Source: an uncultured Oscillospiraceae bacterium
GTDB taxonomy: Bacteria; Bacillota; Clostridia; Oscillospirales; Oscillospiraceae
Direction: 5' to 3'
Assembly (NCBI GenBank): GCA_910578575.1
Contig: CAJTQP010000070.1
Span: 1 to 12,211, forward strand
DNA: 12,211 nt
Part shown: piece by piece, positions 1 to 6,991 of the stretch
Layout: each line of letters opens with the position of its first letter
How positions within the stretch are numbered: position 1 is the first letter of the stretch
Position numbers and translations under genes: made by a program
Notes under the pieces: generated by a model
Seen by the model: only the letters and a program-made list of their open reading frames with translations
Told to the model about the DNA's origin: nothing
Database searches by the model: none

Positions 1-635
1 TAGAATATAAGGACGACGCCACCGCCTTCAACGGCCAGAAGAAGGGCACCATCTTGGGCAAGGGTGCCATCAACAACCGCATGACCAATATGCTCATGCA
101 GATGTTGGAGAAGAAAGGCGTGCCCACCCACTTTGTGGAGGAGCTCAGCGAGCGGGAGACGGTGGTGAAGAAGGTGACCATCGTGCCCCTGGAGGTGATC
201 GTGCGCAACATCTCCGCCGGGAGCTTTGCCCAGCGCTACGGCGTGGAGGAGGGTATCGTGTTTGACGAGCCCACCATCGAGTTCTCTTATAAGAACGACG
301 ACCTGGGGGACCCCCTCATGAACCAGTACCATGCCCTGGCCCTGAAGCTGGCCACCAAGGAGGAGATCGACACCATCAAGGCCATGGCCCTGAAGGTGAA
401 TGCAGCCTTGCAGGAATTTTTCCTGGGCGTTGGCATCAAACTGGTGGACTTCAAGCTGGAGTTTGGCCGCACCACCGACGGAACGGTGATCCTGGCCGAC
501 GAGATCTCTCCCGACACTTGCCGTCTGTGGGACAAGGAGACCAACGAGAAGCTGGATAAGGACCGCTTCCGTCGGGACCTGGGCAATGTGGAAGGGGCCT
601 ATCAGGAGGTCATGCGCCGCCTGATGGGGGAATGA
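1..635 (+). CDS. purC: Phosphoribosylaminoimidazole-succinocarboxamide (SAICAR) synthase, 5'-truncated by the window edge
   Basis: PurC joins CAIR and aspartate with ATP to make SAICAR in cytosolic de novo purine synthesis. The reading frame is open from base 3 (first visible residues EYKDDATAFNGQKKGT), so the gene begins outside the window. About 210 residues are visible, and a typical bacterial PurC of about 235 suggests roughly 25 are missing. Both family signatures are present: VPLEVIVRNISAGS near nucleotides 184-228 and LVDFKLEFG near 439-468, followed by LADEISPDTCRLWD, a conserved substrate-site stretch. The TTG at 54 is internal and not a start, because family-conserved sequence continues upstream of it. 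The stop is TGA at 633-635. glmS starts 49 bp downstream on the same strand with no terminator between, so co-transcription is likely. Identification is secure. Confidence 0.96.
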   Translation, partial: EYKDDATAFNGQKKGTILGKGAINNRMTNMLMQMLEKKGVPTHFVEELSERETVVKKVTIVPLEVIVRNISAGSFAQRYGVEEGIVFDEPTIEFSYKNDDLGDPLMNQYHALALKLATKEEIDTIKAMALKVNAALQEFFLGVGIKLVDFKLEFGRTTDGTVILADEISPDTCRLWDKETNEKLDKDRFRRDLGNVEGAYQEVMRRLMGE

Positions 636-684
636 GTCCCACTGCGCACATCTGCGCGCGCCAACGAAAAAGGAGGAGACACGA

Positions 685-2511
685 ATGTGCGGTATCGTCG
701 GCTTCACCGGAAGCCAGAGCGCAGCACCCCTGCTGCTGGACGGCCTGAAAAAGCTGGAATATAGAGGATATGACTCCGCCGGGATCGCGGTATTGAGCCA
801 AGAGGGCATCCATTTGGAAAAGGCCGCCGGCAAGATCAAAAACCTGGATGAAAAGATCCAGGGTGGGGCCACCATGACCGGGAGCTCTGGCATCGGCCAC
901 ACCCGCTGGGCCACCCATGGGGCCCCCACGGATGAGAACGCCCACCCCCACATGAGCAACGGCGGCCGCTTTGCCCTGGTCCACAACGGCATCGTCGAGA
1001 ACTATGTGGAGCTCCGGGAGGAGCTGATGGCCCAGGGTATTCAGTTCAAAAGTGAGACGGACACCGAAGTGGTGGTGAACCTGCTGGACCTGTATTATGC
1101 GGGGGATCTGAAAGCGGCGGTCCTCAAGACCGTGGCCCGGCTGGAAGGGGCCTATGCCCTGGGCATCCTCTGCAAGGAGGAGCCCGGACGCTTGATTACA
1201 GCCCGCCACGCGGCCCCACTCATCCTGGGGGTAGGGAAGGGGGAGAACTATTTCGCCTCCGACGTTACCGCCCTGGTGGCCCACACCAAGGATGTCATTT
1301 ACTTAGAGGATGGGGAAATTGCAGATATAACGCCGGAGAGTATCACGATTTATGACACCGCTGGGGAACTTTTAGAAAAGTCCATTGAGCACGTCACCTG
1401 GGACGTGGCCGCGGCGGAAAAGGGCGGCTATGAGCACTTCATGCTCAAGGAGATCATGGAGCAGCCGGAGGCCCTGCGAGCCACCATCGAGCCCCGGATC
1501 AAGCATGGGGAGATCGTCTTGGATGACTTCTCCCTAAGCGACAGTGAACTGAAAAAGATCAACAAGATCATGATTACAGCCTGCGGGTCTGCTTACTACG
1601 CCGGGAGCGTGGGCAAGTATGTCATTGAGCAACTCTGCCGCATCCCGGTGGAGGCGGATCTGGCTTCTGAGTTGCGGTATCGCAACCCCTTGGTGGATGA
1701 GCACAGCCTTCTGGTGGTGGTCTCCCAGTCCGGGGAGACGGCGGACACCATCGCCGCCATGAAGGAGTGCAAGGCCCGTGGGGCCCGCATCCTGGCCATC
1801 GTCAATGTGGTGGGTTCCACCATCGCCCGCCTGGCGGACGACGTAATCTATACCTGGGCGGGGCCGGAAATCGCCGTGGCCACCACCAAGGGCTACACCA
1901 CCCAGGTGGCGGTGATGGATATGCTGGCGGTTTATCTGGCCCGCCGCTTGGGCAGACTGGAAGATGGGGAGTACAAGACCCTGGTGGAGGCCATCCGCAG
2001 CTTCCCGGAGCTGGTGCAGCAGTCCATTGACCAGAACCCCAAGCTGCCGGAGCTGGCGGAGAAGTACCACGGCCACAACAACCTGTTCTTCATCGGCCGG
2101 AACCTGGACTTTGCCGCCTGCCTGGAGGGCTCCTTGAAGCTCAAGGAGATCTCTTATCTTCACTCAGAGGCCTACGCCGCCGGGGAATTGAAGCACGGCA
2201 CCATCGCCCTCATTGAGGAGGACCGGCCGGTGATTGCCTTGGCTTGCTATGAGGCGCTTCTGGACAAGATGCTCAGCAATATCCGGGAGGTCAAGGCCCG
2301 CGGTGCAGAGGTTTTGGCGGTGGTGTTGGATGGGAACCGGGAGATTTTTGACGAGGCGGACGACGTGATCCTGATTCCCAGGACCCATCCCCTCCTGAAT
2401 ACCCTGCCGGAGATCGTTCCCCTGCAACTGTTCGCCTACTACATGGCAAAGTCCAACGGCTGCGACATCGACAAGCCCAAGAACCTGGCGAAATCCGTCA
2501 CCGTGGAATAA
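685..2511 (+). CDS. glmS: Glutamine--fructose-6-phosphate aminotransferase (isomerizing)
   Basis: GlmS makes glucosamine-6-phosphate from fructose-6-phosphate and glutamine, the entry step to UDP-GlcNAc and peptidoglycan. The 608-residue product matches the usual length of about 600. It starts MCGIVGFTG, where Cys2 becomes the N-terminal nucleophile of the glutaminase domain; GHTRWATHG lies at about 71-79 and HNGIVENY at about 100-107. Two SIS sugar-isomerase domains follow: ITACGSAYYAG near 297, SQSGETADT near 346, and KEISYLHSEAYAAGELKHG near 486-504. The C terminus LAKSVTVE is canonical. The start is fixed by the required Cys2 and by AAGGAGG at 670-676, eight bases upstream. It lies 49 bp after purC and 27 bp before nadE on the same strand. 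The short purC-glmS gap has no room for a glmS ribozyme. Confidence 0.98.
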   Translation: MCGIVGFTGSQSAAPLLLDGLKKLEYRGYDSAGIAVLSQEGIHLEKAAGKIKNLDEKIQGGATMTGSSGIGHTRWATHGAPTDENAHPHMSNGGRFALVHNGIVENYVELREELMAQGIQFKSETDTEVVVNLLDLYYAGDLKAAVLKTVARLEGAYALGILCKEEPGRLITARHAAPLILGVGKGENYFASDVTALVAHTKDVIYLEDGEIADITPESITIYDTAGELLEKSIEHVTWDVAAAEKGGYEHFMLKEIMEQPEALRATIEPRIKHGEIVLDDFSLSDSELKKINKIMITACGSAYYAGSVGKYVIEQLCRIPVEADLASELRYRNPLVDEHSLLVVVSQSGETADTIAAMKECKARGARILAIVNVVGSTIARLADDVIYTWAGPEIAVATTKGYTTQVAVMDMLAVYLARRLGRLEDGEYKTLVEAIRSFPELVQQSIDQNPKLPELAEKYHGHNNLFFIGRNLDFAACLEGSLKLKEISYLHSEAYAAGELKHGTIALIEEDRPVIALACYEALLDKMLSNIREVKARGAEVLAVVLDGNREIFDEADDVILIPRTHPLLNTLPEIVPLQLFAYYMAKSNGCDIDKPKNLAKSVTVE

Positions 2512-2538
2512 CGGCGATATCATAGGAGGAAATAGCCC

Positions 2539-3267
2539 ATGCGTGACTATGCAAAAGAAACCGAAAAGCGGATCGCCTTTATCCGCCAGGCGCTGGAGGA
2601 GGCCCATGCCGACGGCATCCTCTTTGGCAACAGCGGCGGGAAGGATTCTGCCCTGGTGGGCATCCTGTGCAAGATGGCCTGCGAGAACACCGAGGGGATC
2701 ATCCTGCCCTGTAGCTCCAAGCGCAACTTCACCATTGATAAGGACGATGGAATGGAGGTGGCGGAGCAGTTTGGCATCAAGACCCGCTTGATCGACCTGA
2801 CGGCCCAGAAGGAACTGCTGATGCAGACAGTCTCGGAGGTGGCCACTCTCAACGACGCCGCCATCGCCAACATTGCCCCCCGCCTGCGGATGATCACCCT
2901 TTACACCGTGGCAGCCAGCGAAAACCGTCTGGTGGCCGGCACCGGCAACGCCAGTGAGTATTACATGGGCTACTTCACCAAATGGGGGGATGGGGCTTAT
3001 GACTTGAACCCCATTGCAGATTTGACCGCCACAGAGGTCTTTGAATTCCTGCGGTACTTGAAGGCGCCGGAGGCAGTCATCACCAAGGCCCCCTCCGCCG
3101 GGCTCTTTGAGGGCCAAACGGATGAGGAGGACATGGGGGTCACCTATGCGGCCATCGACCGTTATATCCAGACGGGAGAGGCGGAGGAAAAGGATAAGGC
3201 CATCATCGACCGCTACCACAGCCGGAGCGAACACAAGCGCCGGGGATTCAACCGCTATCAAGGTTGA
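2539..3267 (+). CDS. nadE: NH3-dependent NAD(+) synthetase
   Basis: NadE adenylates and amidates deamido-NAD to NAD, the last step of NAD synthesis. The 242-residue protein has only the synthetase domain, with no N-terminal nitrilase-type glutaminase domain, so free ammonia is the expected nitrogen donor. The ATP pyrophosphatase P-loop is SGGKDSA at 32-38. Further NadE-type stretches are RLRMITLYTVA, GTGNASEYYMGYFTKWGDG and DLNPIADLTATEVFEFLRYL, then the substrate-lid region APSAGLFEGQTDEEDMG and a basic HKRRGF tail. The start is supported by AGGAGGA at 2524-2530, eight bases upstream. The gene follows glmS by 27 bp and is the last of the plus-strand run, with a strong terminator 19 bp after its stop. 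Paralogous P-loop amidases are possible, but the GTGNASE segment argues for NadE. Confidence 0.95.
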   Translation: MRDYAKETEKRIAFIRQALEEAHADGILFGNSGGKDSALVGILCKMACENTEGIILPCSSKRNFTIDKDDGMEVAEQFGIKTRLIDLTAQKELLMQTVSEVATLNDAAIANIAPRLRMITLYTVAASENRLVAGTGNASEYYMGYFTKWGDGAYDLNPIADLTATEVFEFLRYLKAPEAVITKAPSAGLFEGQTDEEDMGVTYAAIDRYIQTGEAEEKDKAIIDRYHSRSEHKRRGFNRYQG

Positions 3268-3286
3268 GAATCACATCAGAAGAAGT

Positions 3287-3330
3287 AAAAATGCTTCCAG
3301 GTAGTTCGTTCACTGCCTGGAAGCATTTTT
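3287..3330 (+). terminator. Rho-independent terminator of purC-glmS-nadE
   Basis: Perfect 15-bp inverted repeat: AAAAATGCTTCCAGG at 3287-3301 and CCTGGAAGCATTTTT at 3316-3330. The apparent loop can pair further (one U-G pair, then AGT with ACT), leaving a six-base loop, and the 3' arm ends in five T. The A-tract on the 5' side could let it work on the other strand too, although no minus-strand gene ends here. Confidence 0.93.
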
Positions 3331-3359
3331 GAAAAAATTGTACCGTTTCGGGGGTCATT

Positions 3360-3821
3360 ATGAACTATATGAGCACACTGATTGCAGTGAAAGACATGGA
3401 AAAGAGCAAACGATTTTACAAAGAGGTGTTGGGCTTACAAGTGGTGGCGGATTTTGGTGCAAACGTTACTTTAGAGGGCGGTATCGCGCTGCAAACCTTG
3501 GAGAGCTGGCAGGAGTTTATCCATCATAGACCCGTTACCTTCTCCAACCATGCCAGTGAGCTATATTTTGAGGAATCGGATATGGATGGGTTTGTCGCCC
3601 ACCTGGAAAAGTTTGCGATCGTGTATGTCCACCCGCTGTTTACCCACCGGTGGGGCCAGCGTGTGGTGAGATTTTATGACCCGGACCACCATATCATTGA
3701 GGTGGGGGAGGATATGGTCATGGTGGTCAAGCGCTTTGCCCAAAGCGGGATGACGCAGGCGCAAATCGCGGCCCGAATGGATGTGCCCTTGGATTATGTG
3801 CAAGACTGCTTACAACAGTAA
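3360..3821 (+). CDS. VOC/glyoxalase-fold protein with C-terminal helix-turn-helix-like tail
   Basis: The protein is 153 residues. Residues 1 to about 118 read as a vicinal oxygen chelate (glyoxalase/bleomycin-resistance/dioxygenase) domain: VKDMEKSKRFYKEVLGLQVVADFG is the usual opening, and RVVRFYDPDHHIIEVGE the usual final strand with a conserved Glu. The position near the N terminus that normally carries a metal-binding His appears to be Ser/Thr here (MSTLIAV), so metal binding is uncertain. Residues about 119-153 form a tail (KRFAQSGMTQAQIAARMDVPLDYVQDCLQ) with helix-turn-helix spacing. Similar tails occur in clostridial VOC proteins from memory, with no DNA binding shown. The start is supported by GGGGGT at about 3350-3355; the ATG at 3369 is an alternative. 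Only 29 bp separate it from the upstream terminator and no clear promoter is visible. Substrate unknown. Confidence 0.85.
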   Translation: MNYMSTLIAVKDMEKSKRFYKEVLGLQVVADFGANVTLEGGIALQTLESWQEFIHHRPVTFSNHASELYFEESDMDGFVAHLEKFAIVYVHPLFTHRWGQRVVRFYDPDHHIIEVGEDMVMVVKRFAQSGMTQAQIAARMDVPLDYVQDCLQQ

Positions 3822-3830
3822 CTGGGGAAC

Positions 3831-4466
3831 TCACACCCACGGCCTGTTTGTTGCGGGCTTTCCGTGGCCGAAGTATACCCGGCGGGCCCCCAGGGCGCTG
3901 AGCCTTTGGGCACTTCGCAGAAGGGACTGCTCGTCGTGGTAAAGCAGGGACACTGTGGGGGAGAGGAAATTCATCAGCGCATCTCCCACGATCACACCGG
4001 CCTCTCCCGCATCCACGCCGATGGAGCCCTTGGTGTGGCCGGGGAGGCTGAGGATGGTTGCGTGGAGTCCGTAATCTTGTAGGGAGTCTCCGTCTTTTAG
4101 GAATACAGCGGGAGTGAAAGGTTCAATCAGGTCCCGTTCCATGCTGCGCAGGGAGACGGATAGAAGCAGCTTGCCGAACAGGCCGTGGGAGCGCAAGGGC
4201 TGCGCCAGGTTCTCTGGGAGCAGATCAACGTCCTCTTCGGCCATGGCCACCGGGCAGTGGAGGACCTGGGAGAGGAACGCGGCATTTTGTGCGTGGTCCA
4301 CATGGCCGTGGGTGAGGACGATCAGGGAAATGCGGTAGGGCTTGCAGGCGGCCAGGATGGTGCCTCGATGGGCGGTGCGCCCTGTGTCCACCAGAATGCC
4401 GGTGTCACCCTCGGTGAGTAAAAAGCAGTTCACGTTTCCGCAACGGATTTGTTGAATCTGTTCCAT
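3831..4466 (-). CDS. MBL-fold metallo-hydrolase
   Basis: A 211-residue metallo-beta-lactamase-fold hydrolase, probably a glyoxalase II-like or general thioester/ester hydrolase. The binuclear metal site is visible in order: HGHVDH (His53, His55, Asp57, His58), GHTKGS (His144), GDALM (Asp162) and FGHGKP (His201). ILVDTG near 24-29 is the usual strand before the first metal motif. I start at 4466 (MEQIQQIRCGN) because AAAGGA lies at a good distance upstream. The ATG at 4484 (six residues earlier, MRKENS) has no ribosome binding site and would put the Shine-Dalgarno inside the gene. There is no signal peptide. It is convergent with the VOC gene, with nine bases between stops and no clear terminator, so the two transcripts probably overlap. 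Substrate cannot be told from sequence. Confidence 0.9.
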   Translation of the reverse strand: MEQIQQIRCGNVNCFLLTEGDTGILVDTGRTAHRGTILAACKPYRISLIVLTHGHVDHAQNAAFLSQVLHCPVAMAEEDVDLLPENLAQPLRSHGLFGKLLLSVSLRSMERDLIEPFTPAVFLKDGDSLQDYGLHATILSLPGHTKGSIGVDAGEAGVIVGDALMNFLSPTVSLLYHDEQSLLRSAQRLSALGARRVYFGHGKPATNRPWV

Positions 4467-4509
4467 ACTGTTTTCCTTTCTCATGGTTGGGCCGACAGGA
4501 ATCGCTCTT

Positions 4510-4518
4510 ATTCTAGCA
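4510..4518 (-). promoter_or_regulatory. Candidate extended -10 promoter of the MBL-fold gene
   Basis: On the minus strand TG-C-TAGAAT forms an extended -10 box (TAGAAT at 4510-4515, TG at 4517-4518), 44 bases upstream of the preferred ATG at 4466. No good -35 is seen at 17 bp, which extended -10 promoters tolerate. It lies just beyond the stop of the upstream MATE gene, so the hydrolase may be transcribed separately or by read-through from the marR-MATE operon. Confidence 0.4.
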
Positions 4519-4538
4519 TAATGTACAAGAAAACGCTA

Positions 4539-5864
4539 TCATTTTCTGGGCGTATCGGTTGCCGGGGGGAGGATATCCTGATTTTTTTGCAAATAGGCGT
4601 ACTCCTGTTTGTCCACCACATGCTTTAAGAGCAGGGCCAAAAGGGCGGACAATATCCTGGCAAGGACCGTACTCCACCAAATCATGATCTGGCCGCCCAG
4701 CAGGGGAGGTAAGATCAGCATGAGCACCAGCATGAACAGAGGTTCGATGAAGGTTAAAATGTAGGAGAAGGCGCTGCGCTCGGTGGCGTAAAAGCTGGCG
4801 GTGGCAATGCGGTTGATGGCGACAAAGGGGACGGAGAGCAAGAAGATGGGCAGGATGGCGGTGATCTCTGTGTTGACTGCCTCCGAAGCGCCGAACAATA
4901 GGCCCAGCTTATGCTTGGTGAGGTATAGGATGATGCAGCCCACCAGGGATAGGAACAGGGCGAAGAGGTAGGCGGATTTTCTGATATGCTTCAGGGCCTC
5001 AAACTTCTTCTCCCCATAATATTGGCTCATCAGGGGCTGGCTTCCGTCCCCGACCCCCTGGAAGATCAGGTAGATGATGCAGATCACATAGGCGATGCAG
5101 GCATAGGTGGCGATGGCGGGCTCTCCGCCGTAATGGATGGAGAAGCGGTTGATGATAACCAGGGAGATATTGGGGGTCATAGCCAGGCCGAAGGGGGCAA
5201 TCCCGATTTTCACGATGGAGGCGGAGACCCGTCCGAACTTGGAACCGGGGATGCGCAAGGTGAACTGCTTCTTATGAATCAAGTAAATCAATGCGACTAC
5301 AGCAGTGACCCCTTGCCCAACCACCGTGGCCCAGGCCGCCCCGGCAACCCCTTGATTCAGCACCCAGACGAAGAGATAGTCCAGGACGATATTGGTGAGA
5401 AAACCTGCGACCATGGATAGCATGGCATAGAAAGAACCGCCGAAATTGCGGATCAACGGGATCAATCCTGTGGCGACGGCTTGTAGGCCCGCGCCAGCGG
5501 CAATGATGGCGATGTATTCTGCGCCAAGGGACAGCAGCGCTCCTCTGGCACCCAGTAGGCGGACAAGAGGGGTGGCCAAAAAGAAAATGGAAAAGGTGAG
5601 CAGGATACTGGAGAGGATCAACAGCCACAAGGTCCCAGCGGTAAATTCTCTGGCCTGCTTCTCCTGCTTTTTCGCCTGGTGGATGGAGTAGTAGACGGCA
5701 CCGCCCATACCGATCCCGGTGCCCAGGGCTTGAATAACGGCGACGATGGGATAGGAGATATTGACCGCAGAGAGGCCGATGTCCCCGATGCTGTTTCCCA
5801 CAAAGAACCCATCGACAATGGCGTAAACCCCAGACAACGCGAAGGAGAGCACAGAGGGGATCAC
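4539..5864 (-). CDS. MATE-family multidrug/Na+ antiporter, N-terminus interrupted by an in-frame stop
   Basis: A multi-drug and toxic compound extrusion transporter of the inner membrane, expected to have about 12 transmembrane helices and to export cationic compounds in exchange for Na+ or H+. From the GTG at 5864 the frame gives 441 residues: IPSVLSFALSGVYAIVDGFF at the start, hydrophobic segments throughout, and a second-half repeat beginning near FGLAMTPNISLVIINRFS. It ends in a hydrophilic tail. The natural start appears to be the ATG at 5894, with GGAAGGAGAG upstream and three bases after the marR stop. The reading MGNLKVFF is then cut by TAA at 5868-5870, after which YVIPSVLSF continues in the same frame. 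Either the GTG three bases after the stop restarts translation, or the gene is inactive. There is no other frame damage over 1.3 kb. The marR neighbour suggests a repressed drug-efflux operon. Confidence 0.85.
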   Translation of the reverse strand: MIPSVLSFALSGVYAIVDGFFVGNSIGDIGLSAVNISYPIVAVIQALGTGIGMGGAVYYSIHQAKKQEKQAREFTAGTLWLLILSSILLTFSIFFLATPLVRLLGARGALLSLGAEYIAIIAAGAGLQAVATGLIPLIRNFGGSFYAMLSMVAGFLTNIVLDYLFVWVLNQGVAGAAWATVVGQGVTAVVALIYLIHKKQFTLRIPGSKFGRVSASIVKIGIAPFGLAMTPNISLVIINRFSIHYGGEPAIATYACIAYVICIIYLIFQGVGDGSQPLMSQYYGEKKFEALKHIRKSAYLFALFLSLVGCIILYLTKHKLGLLFGASEAVNTEITAILPIFLLSVPFVAINRIATASFYATERSAFSYILTFIEPLFMLVLMLILPPLLGGQIMIWWSTVLARILSALLALLLKHVVDKQEYAYLQKNQDILPPATDTPRK

Positions 5865-5867
5865 ATA

Positions 5868-5894
5868 TTAAAAAAATACCTTGAGATTACCCAT
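5868..5894 (-). other. Orphaned first codons of the MATE gene ending in a premature TAA
   Basis: The ATG at 5892-5894 has a good ribosome binding site (AAGGAG inside the end of marR) and encodes MGNLKVFF followed by TAA at 5868-5870. The next codons, TAT GTG ATC CCC, are in the same frame and match the usual MATE opening. A single A-to-T change in an expected AAA lysine codon, at the edge of a seven-T run, would explain it. An insertion or deletion would not, because the frame is unbroken. It could be a real nonsense mutation, a sequencing error or, less likely, a short leader peptide feeding reinitiation at the GTG. Confidence 0.8.
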
Positions 5895-5897
5895 GGG

Positions 5898-6332
5898 TCA
5901 CTCTCCTTCCAGTTCTCGCGCAAAGAGGAGGTTAAACAGCTCCATGGTTTCCTGAGCTACGTCTAGGCGGTCATATCCGATTTTTTTATAGATACGATCT
6001 TCCGCCTCCAGGAGAGGTTCGATGAGTTCTCGTGCATAGCGGTGCCCGCGCTGTGTCAAGACCACCAGCTTCTCTCGCTTATCTTCCTTGCAGGGTTCCA
6101 GAACGATCAGTTCTCTCTTTTTTAGGCTGGCGATGACGGTATTGACGGTCTGCTTCAACAGCCCAAAATCTTCCCGAATTTCTTTTTGCGTCAGATTTCC
6201 CATGGTGGTCAGGGAATAGAGGACGATTAGTTCTGGATAACCAATTCCGTGCTTGCTGGCCCACTGTACATAGAGTGCGGCACCTTTTGCCCACACGGCG
6301 TAAAAATCACGATTTACGCTTGGATCATACAT
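5898..6332 (-). CDS. MarR-family transcriptional regulator
   Basis: A 144-residue winged helix-turn-helix regulator of the MarR family, which acts as a cytosolic dimer and usually represses its own operon until a ligand binds. The helix-turn-helix spans about 47-75 (LTQKEIREDFGLLKQTVNTV). The wing follows at 76-92 and carries the DKR motif (Asp84, Arg86) that is typical of the family. Flanking N- and C-terminal helices would form the dimer interface. The ATG at 6332 has GGAGGG seven bases upstream. The stop lies three bases before the MATE gene's ATG, so the two are translationally coupled, an arrangement like MepR/MepA in Staphylococcus. A promoter and a palindrome overlapping it lie 35-82 bp upstream, consistent with autoregulation. 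The ligand is unknown. Confidence 0.93.
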   Translation of the reverse strand: MYDPSVNRDFYAVWAKGAALYVQWASKHGIGYPELIVLYSLTTMGNLTQKEIREDFGLLKQTVNTVIASLKKRELIVLEPCKEDKREKLVVLTQRGHRYARELIEPLLEAEDRIYKKIGYDRLDVAQETMELFNLLFARELEGE

Positions 6333-6366
6333 GAGATATCCCTCCGAATAGTAAATTTAAATACTG

Positions 6367-6390
6367 AAATAGTACTTACAAGGACTATTT
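6367..6390. promoter_or_regulatory. Probable MarR operator (24-bp palindrome)
   Basis: The half-site AAATAGTnCTT (6367-6377) is mirrored by AAGnACTATTT (6380-6390), 20 of 24 positions symmetric. It overlaps four bases of the -10 box at 6387-6392 and covers the expected transcription start of marR. Size, symmetry and position are as expected for a MarR dimer site that blocks RNA polymerase. That the adjacent regulator is the one that binds is inferred from position only. Confidence 0.75.
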
Positions 6391-6414
6391 TACCGTTTTA
6401 ATTTTGTTTGTCAA
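6387..6414 (-). promoter_or_regulatory. Promoter of the marR-MATE operon
   Basis: On the minus strand TTGACA (6409-6414), a 16-bp spacer, and TAAAAT (6387-6392). This is a near-consensus housekeeping promoter, 55 bp upstream of the marR ATG at 6332. It is strong by sequence, which fits a promoter normally held off by a repressor bound at the overlapping palindrome. Confidence 0.8.
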
Positions 6415-6522
6415 GGGTATTTTTGCGAGAATTTTGCGCAATGCTTGGGGAAAGCATCGGGATGTAGAGATGCTCTTTGGAGGTTTCGCCCCCGCTTTCC
6501 GCCAGACTCTGGACAAAAGCGA
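6415..6522. other. Divergent intergenic region between marR and rnpB promoters
   Basis: About 110 bases with no credible gene. It holds two overlapping inverted repeats that share one arm: ATGCTT (6441-6446) with AAGCAT (6452-6457), and AGCATC (6453-6458) with GATGCT (6469-6474). They could not form at the same time. I see no transcript that would carry them, so they may be chance or a protein site. Confidence 0.35.
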
Positions 6523-6551
6523 TTGACAAGGGGCGCGGGATTCGGTAAAAT
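6523..6551 (+). promoter_or_regulatory. Promoter of rnpB
   Basis: TTGACA (6523-6528), a 17-bp spacer and TAAAAT (6546-6551). The expected start, about seven bases on, coincides with the 5' side of the P1 helix of the RNase P RNA at 6557-6558. A near-consensus promoter is expected for this abundant stable RNA. Confidence 0.9.
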
Positions 6552-6556
6552 AAAAA

Positions 6557-6906
6557 GGCAAGCAAGCTGGACAGCCGCGTGGCCAGGCCGAAAGGCCGTC
6601 CATGAGGAAAGTCCGGGCTCCATAGGGCAAGAATAACGGGTAACGCCCGCCGAAGGCGACTTCAGGACAAGTGCAACAGAGAGATACCGCCTGTTGGTTT
6701 ACCAGCAGGTAAGGGTGGAAAGGTGAGGTAAGAGCTCACCCGCCGGCTCGGAAGTGTCCGGTGCTGTAAACTCTATTCGGAGCAACACCGTGGAGGGGAA
6801 TGTGACCGGCCCGGTCTCCCCAGGGAGGTGGCTGGAGCGTACTGGCAACAGTGCGCCTAGATAGATGGCTGTCGAAACAGAACCCGGCTTATAGGCTTAC
6901 TTGCGC
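6557..6906 (+). ncRNA. rnpB: RNase P RNA, bacterial type A
   Basis: The catalytic RNA of RNase P, which cleaves the 5' leader from tRNA precursors. The two universally conserved blocks are present: GAGGAAAGTCCGGGCTCC at 6604-6621, and at 6857-6898 AGATAGATGGCTGTC followed by ACAGAACCCGGCTTA. P1 closes the molecule by pairing GCAAGCAAGC (6558-6567) with GCTTACTTGC (6895-6904), with one mismatch. The length of about 350 bases and the intervening helices fit an ancestral (type A) fold rather than the Bacillus type B, though I judged the type by eye. The ends are inferred from P1 and from the promoter. There is no protein-coding frame here; an in-frame extension of the next gene into this RNA is an artefact. 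Confidence 0.97.
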
Positions 6907-6916
6907 CAAAGGAACG

Positions 6917-6961
6917 AAAAGCCCACGCAGCCTTTCCTGGAGAATGGCCCAGTGGGCTTTT
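6917..6961 (+). terminator. Terminator of rnpB
   Basis: AAAAGCCCAC (6917-6926) pairs with GTGGGCTTTT (6952-6961), a 10-bp stem. The 25-base interior can fold further (CC-UUC with GAA-GG around CUGGA). The T run is short (four), so some read-through into the next gene is plausible. Confidence 0.8.
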
Positions 6962-6991
6962 CCAGATGATTTTGGGAGAAGGAGAGAAAAC

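Noticed and set aside
54..635. TTG at 54 as the purC start
   Set aside because: Conserved PurC sequence (EYKDDATAFNG) continues upstream to the window edge, so this is an internal codon.
2164..3261. 365-codon open frame antisense to nadE and the end of glmS
   Set aside because: It covers two certain genes on the opposite strand and has no family features.
3837..3867. Inverted repeat CCACGG/CCGTGG as a terminator for the VOC gene
   Set aside because: It lies inside the coding end of the convergent hydrolase and has no T run on either side.
6851..6991. N-terminal extension of the kinase-like gene
   Set aside because: The extension lies in the 3' part of rnpB and its terminator; the ATG at 6992 has a clear ribosome binding site and the family's usual start.
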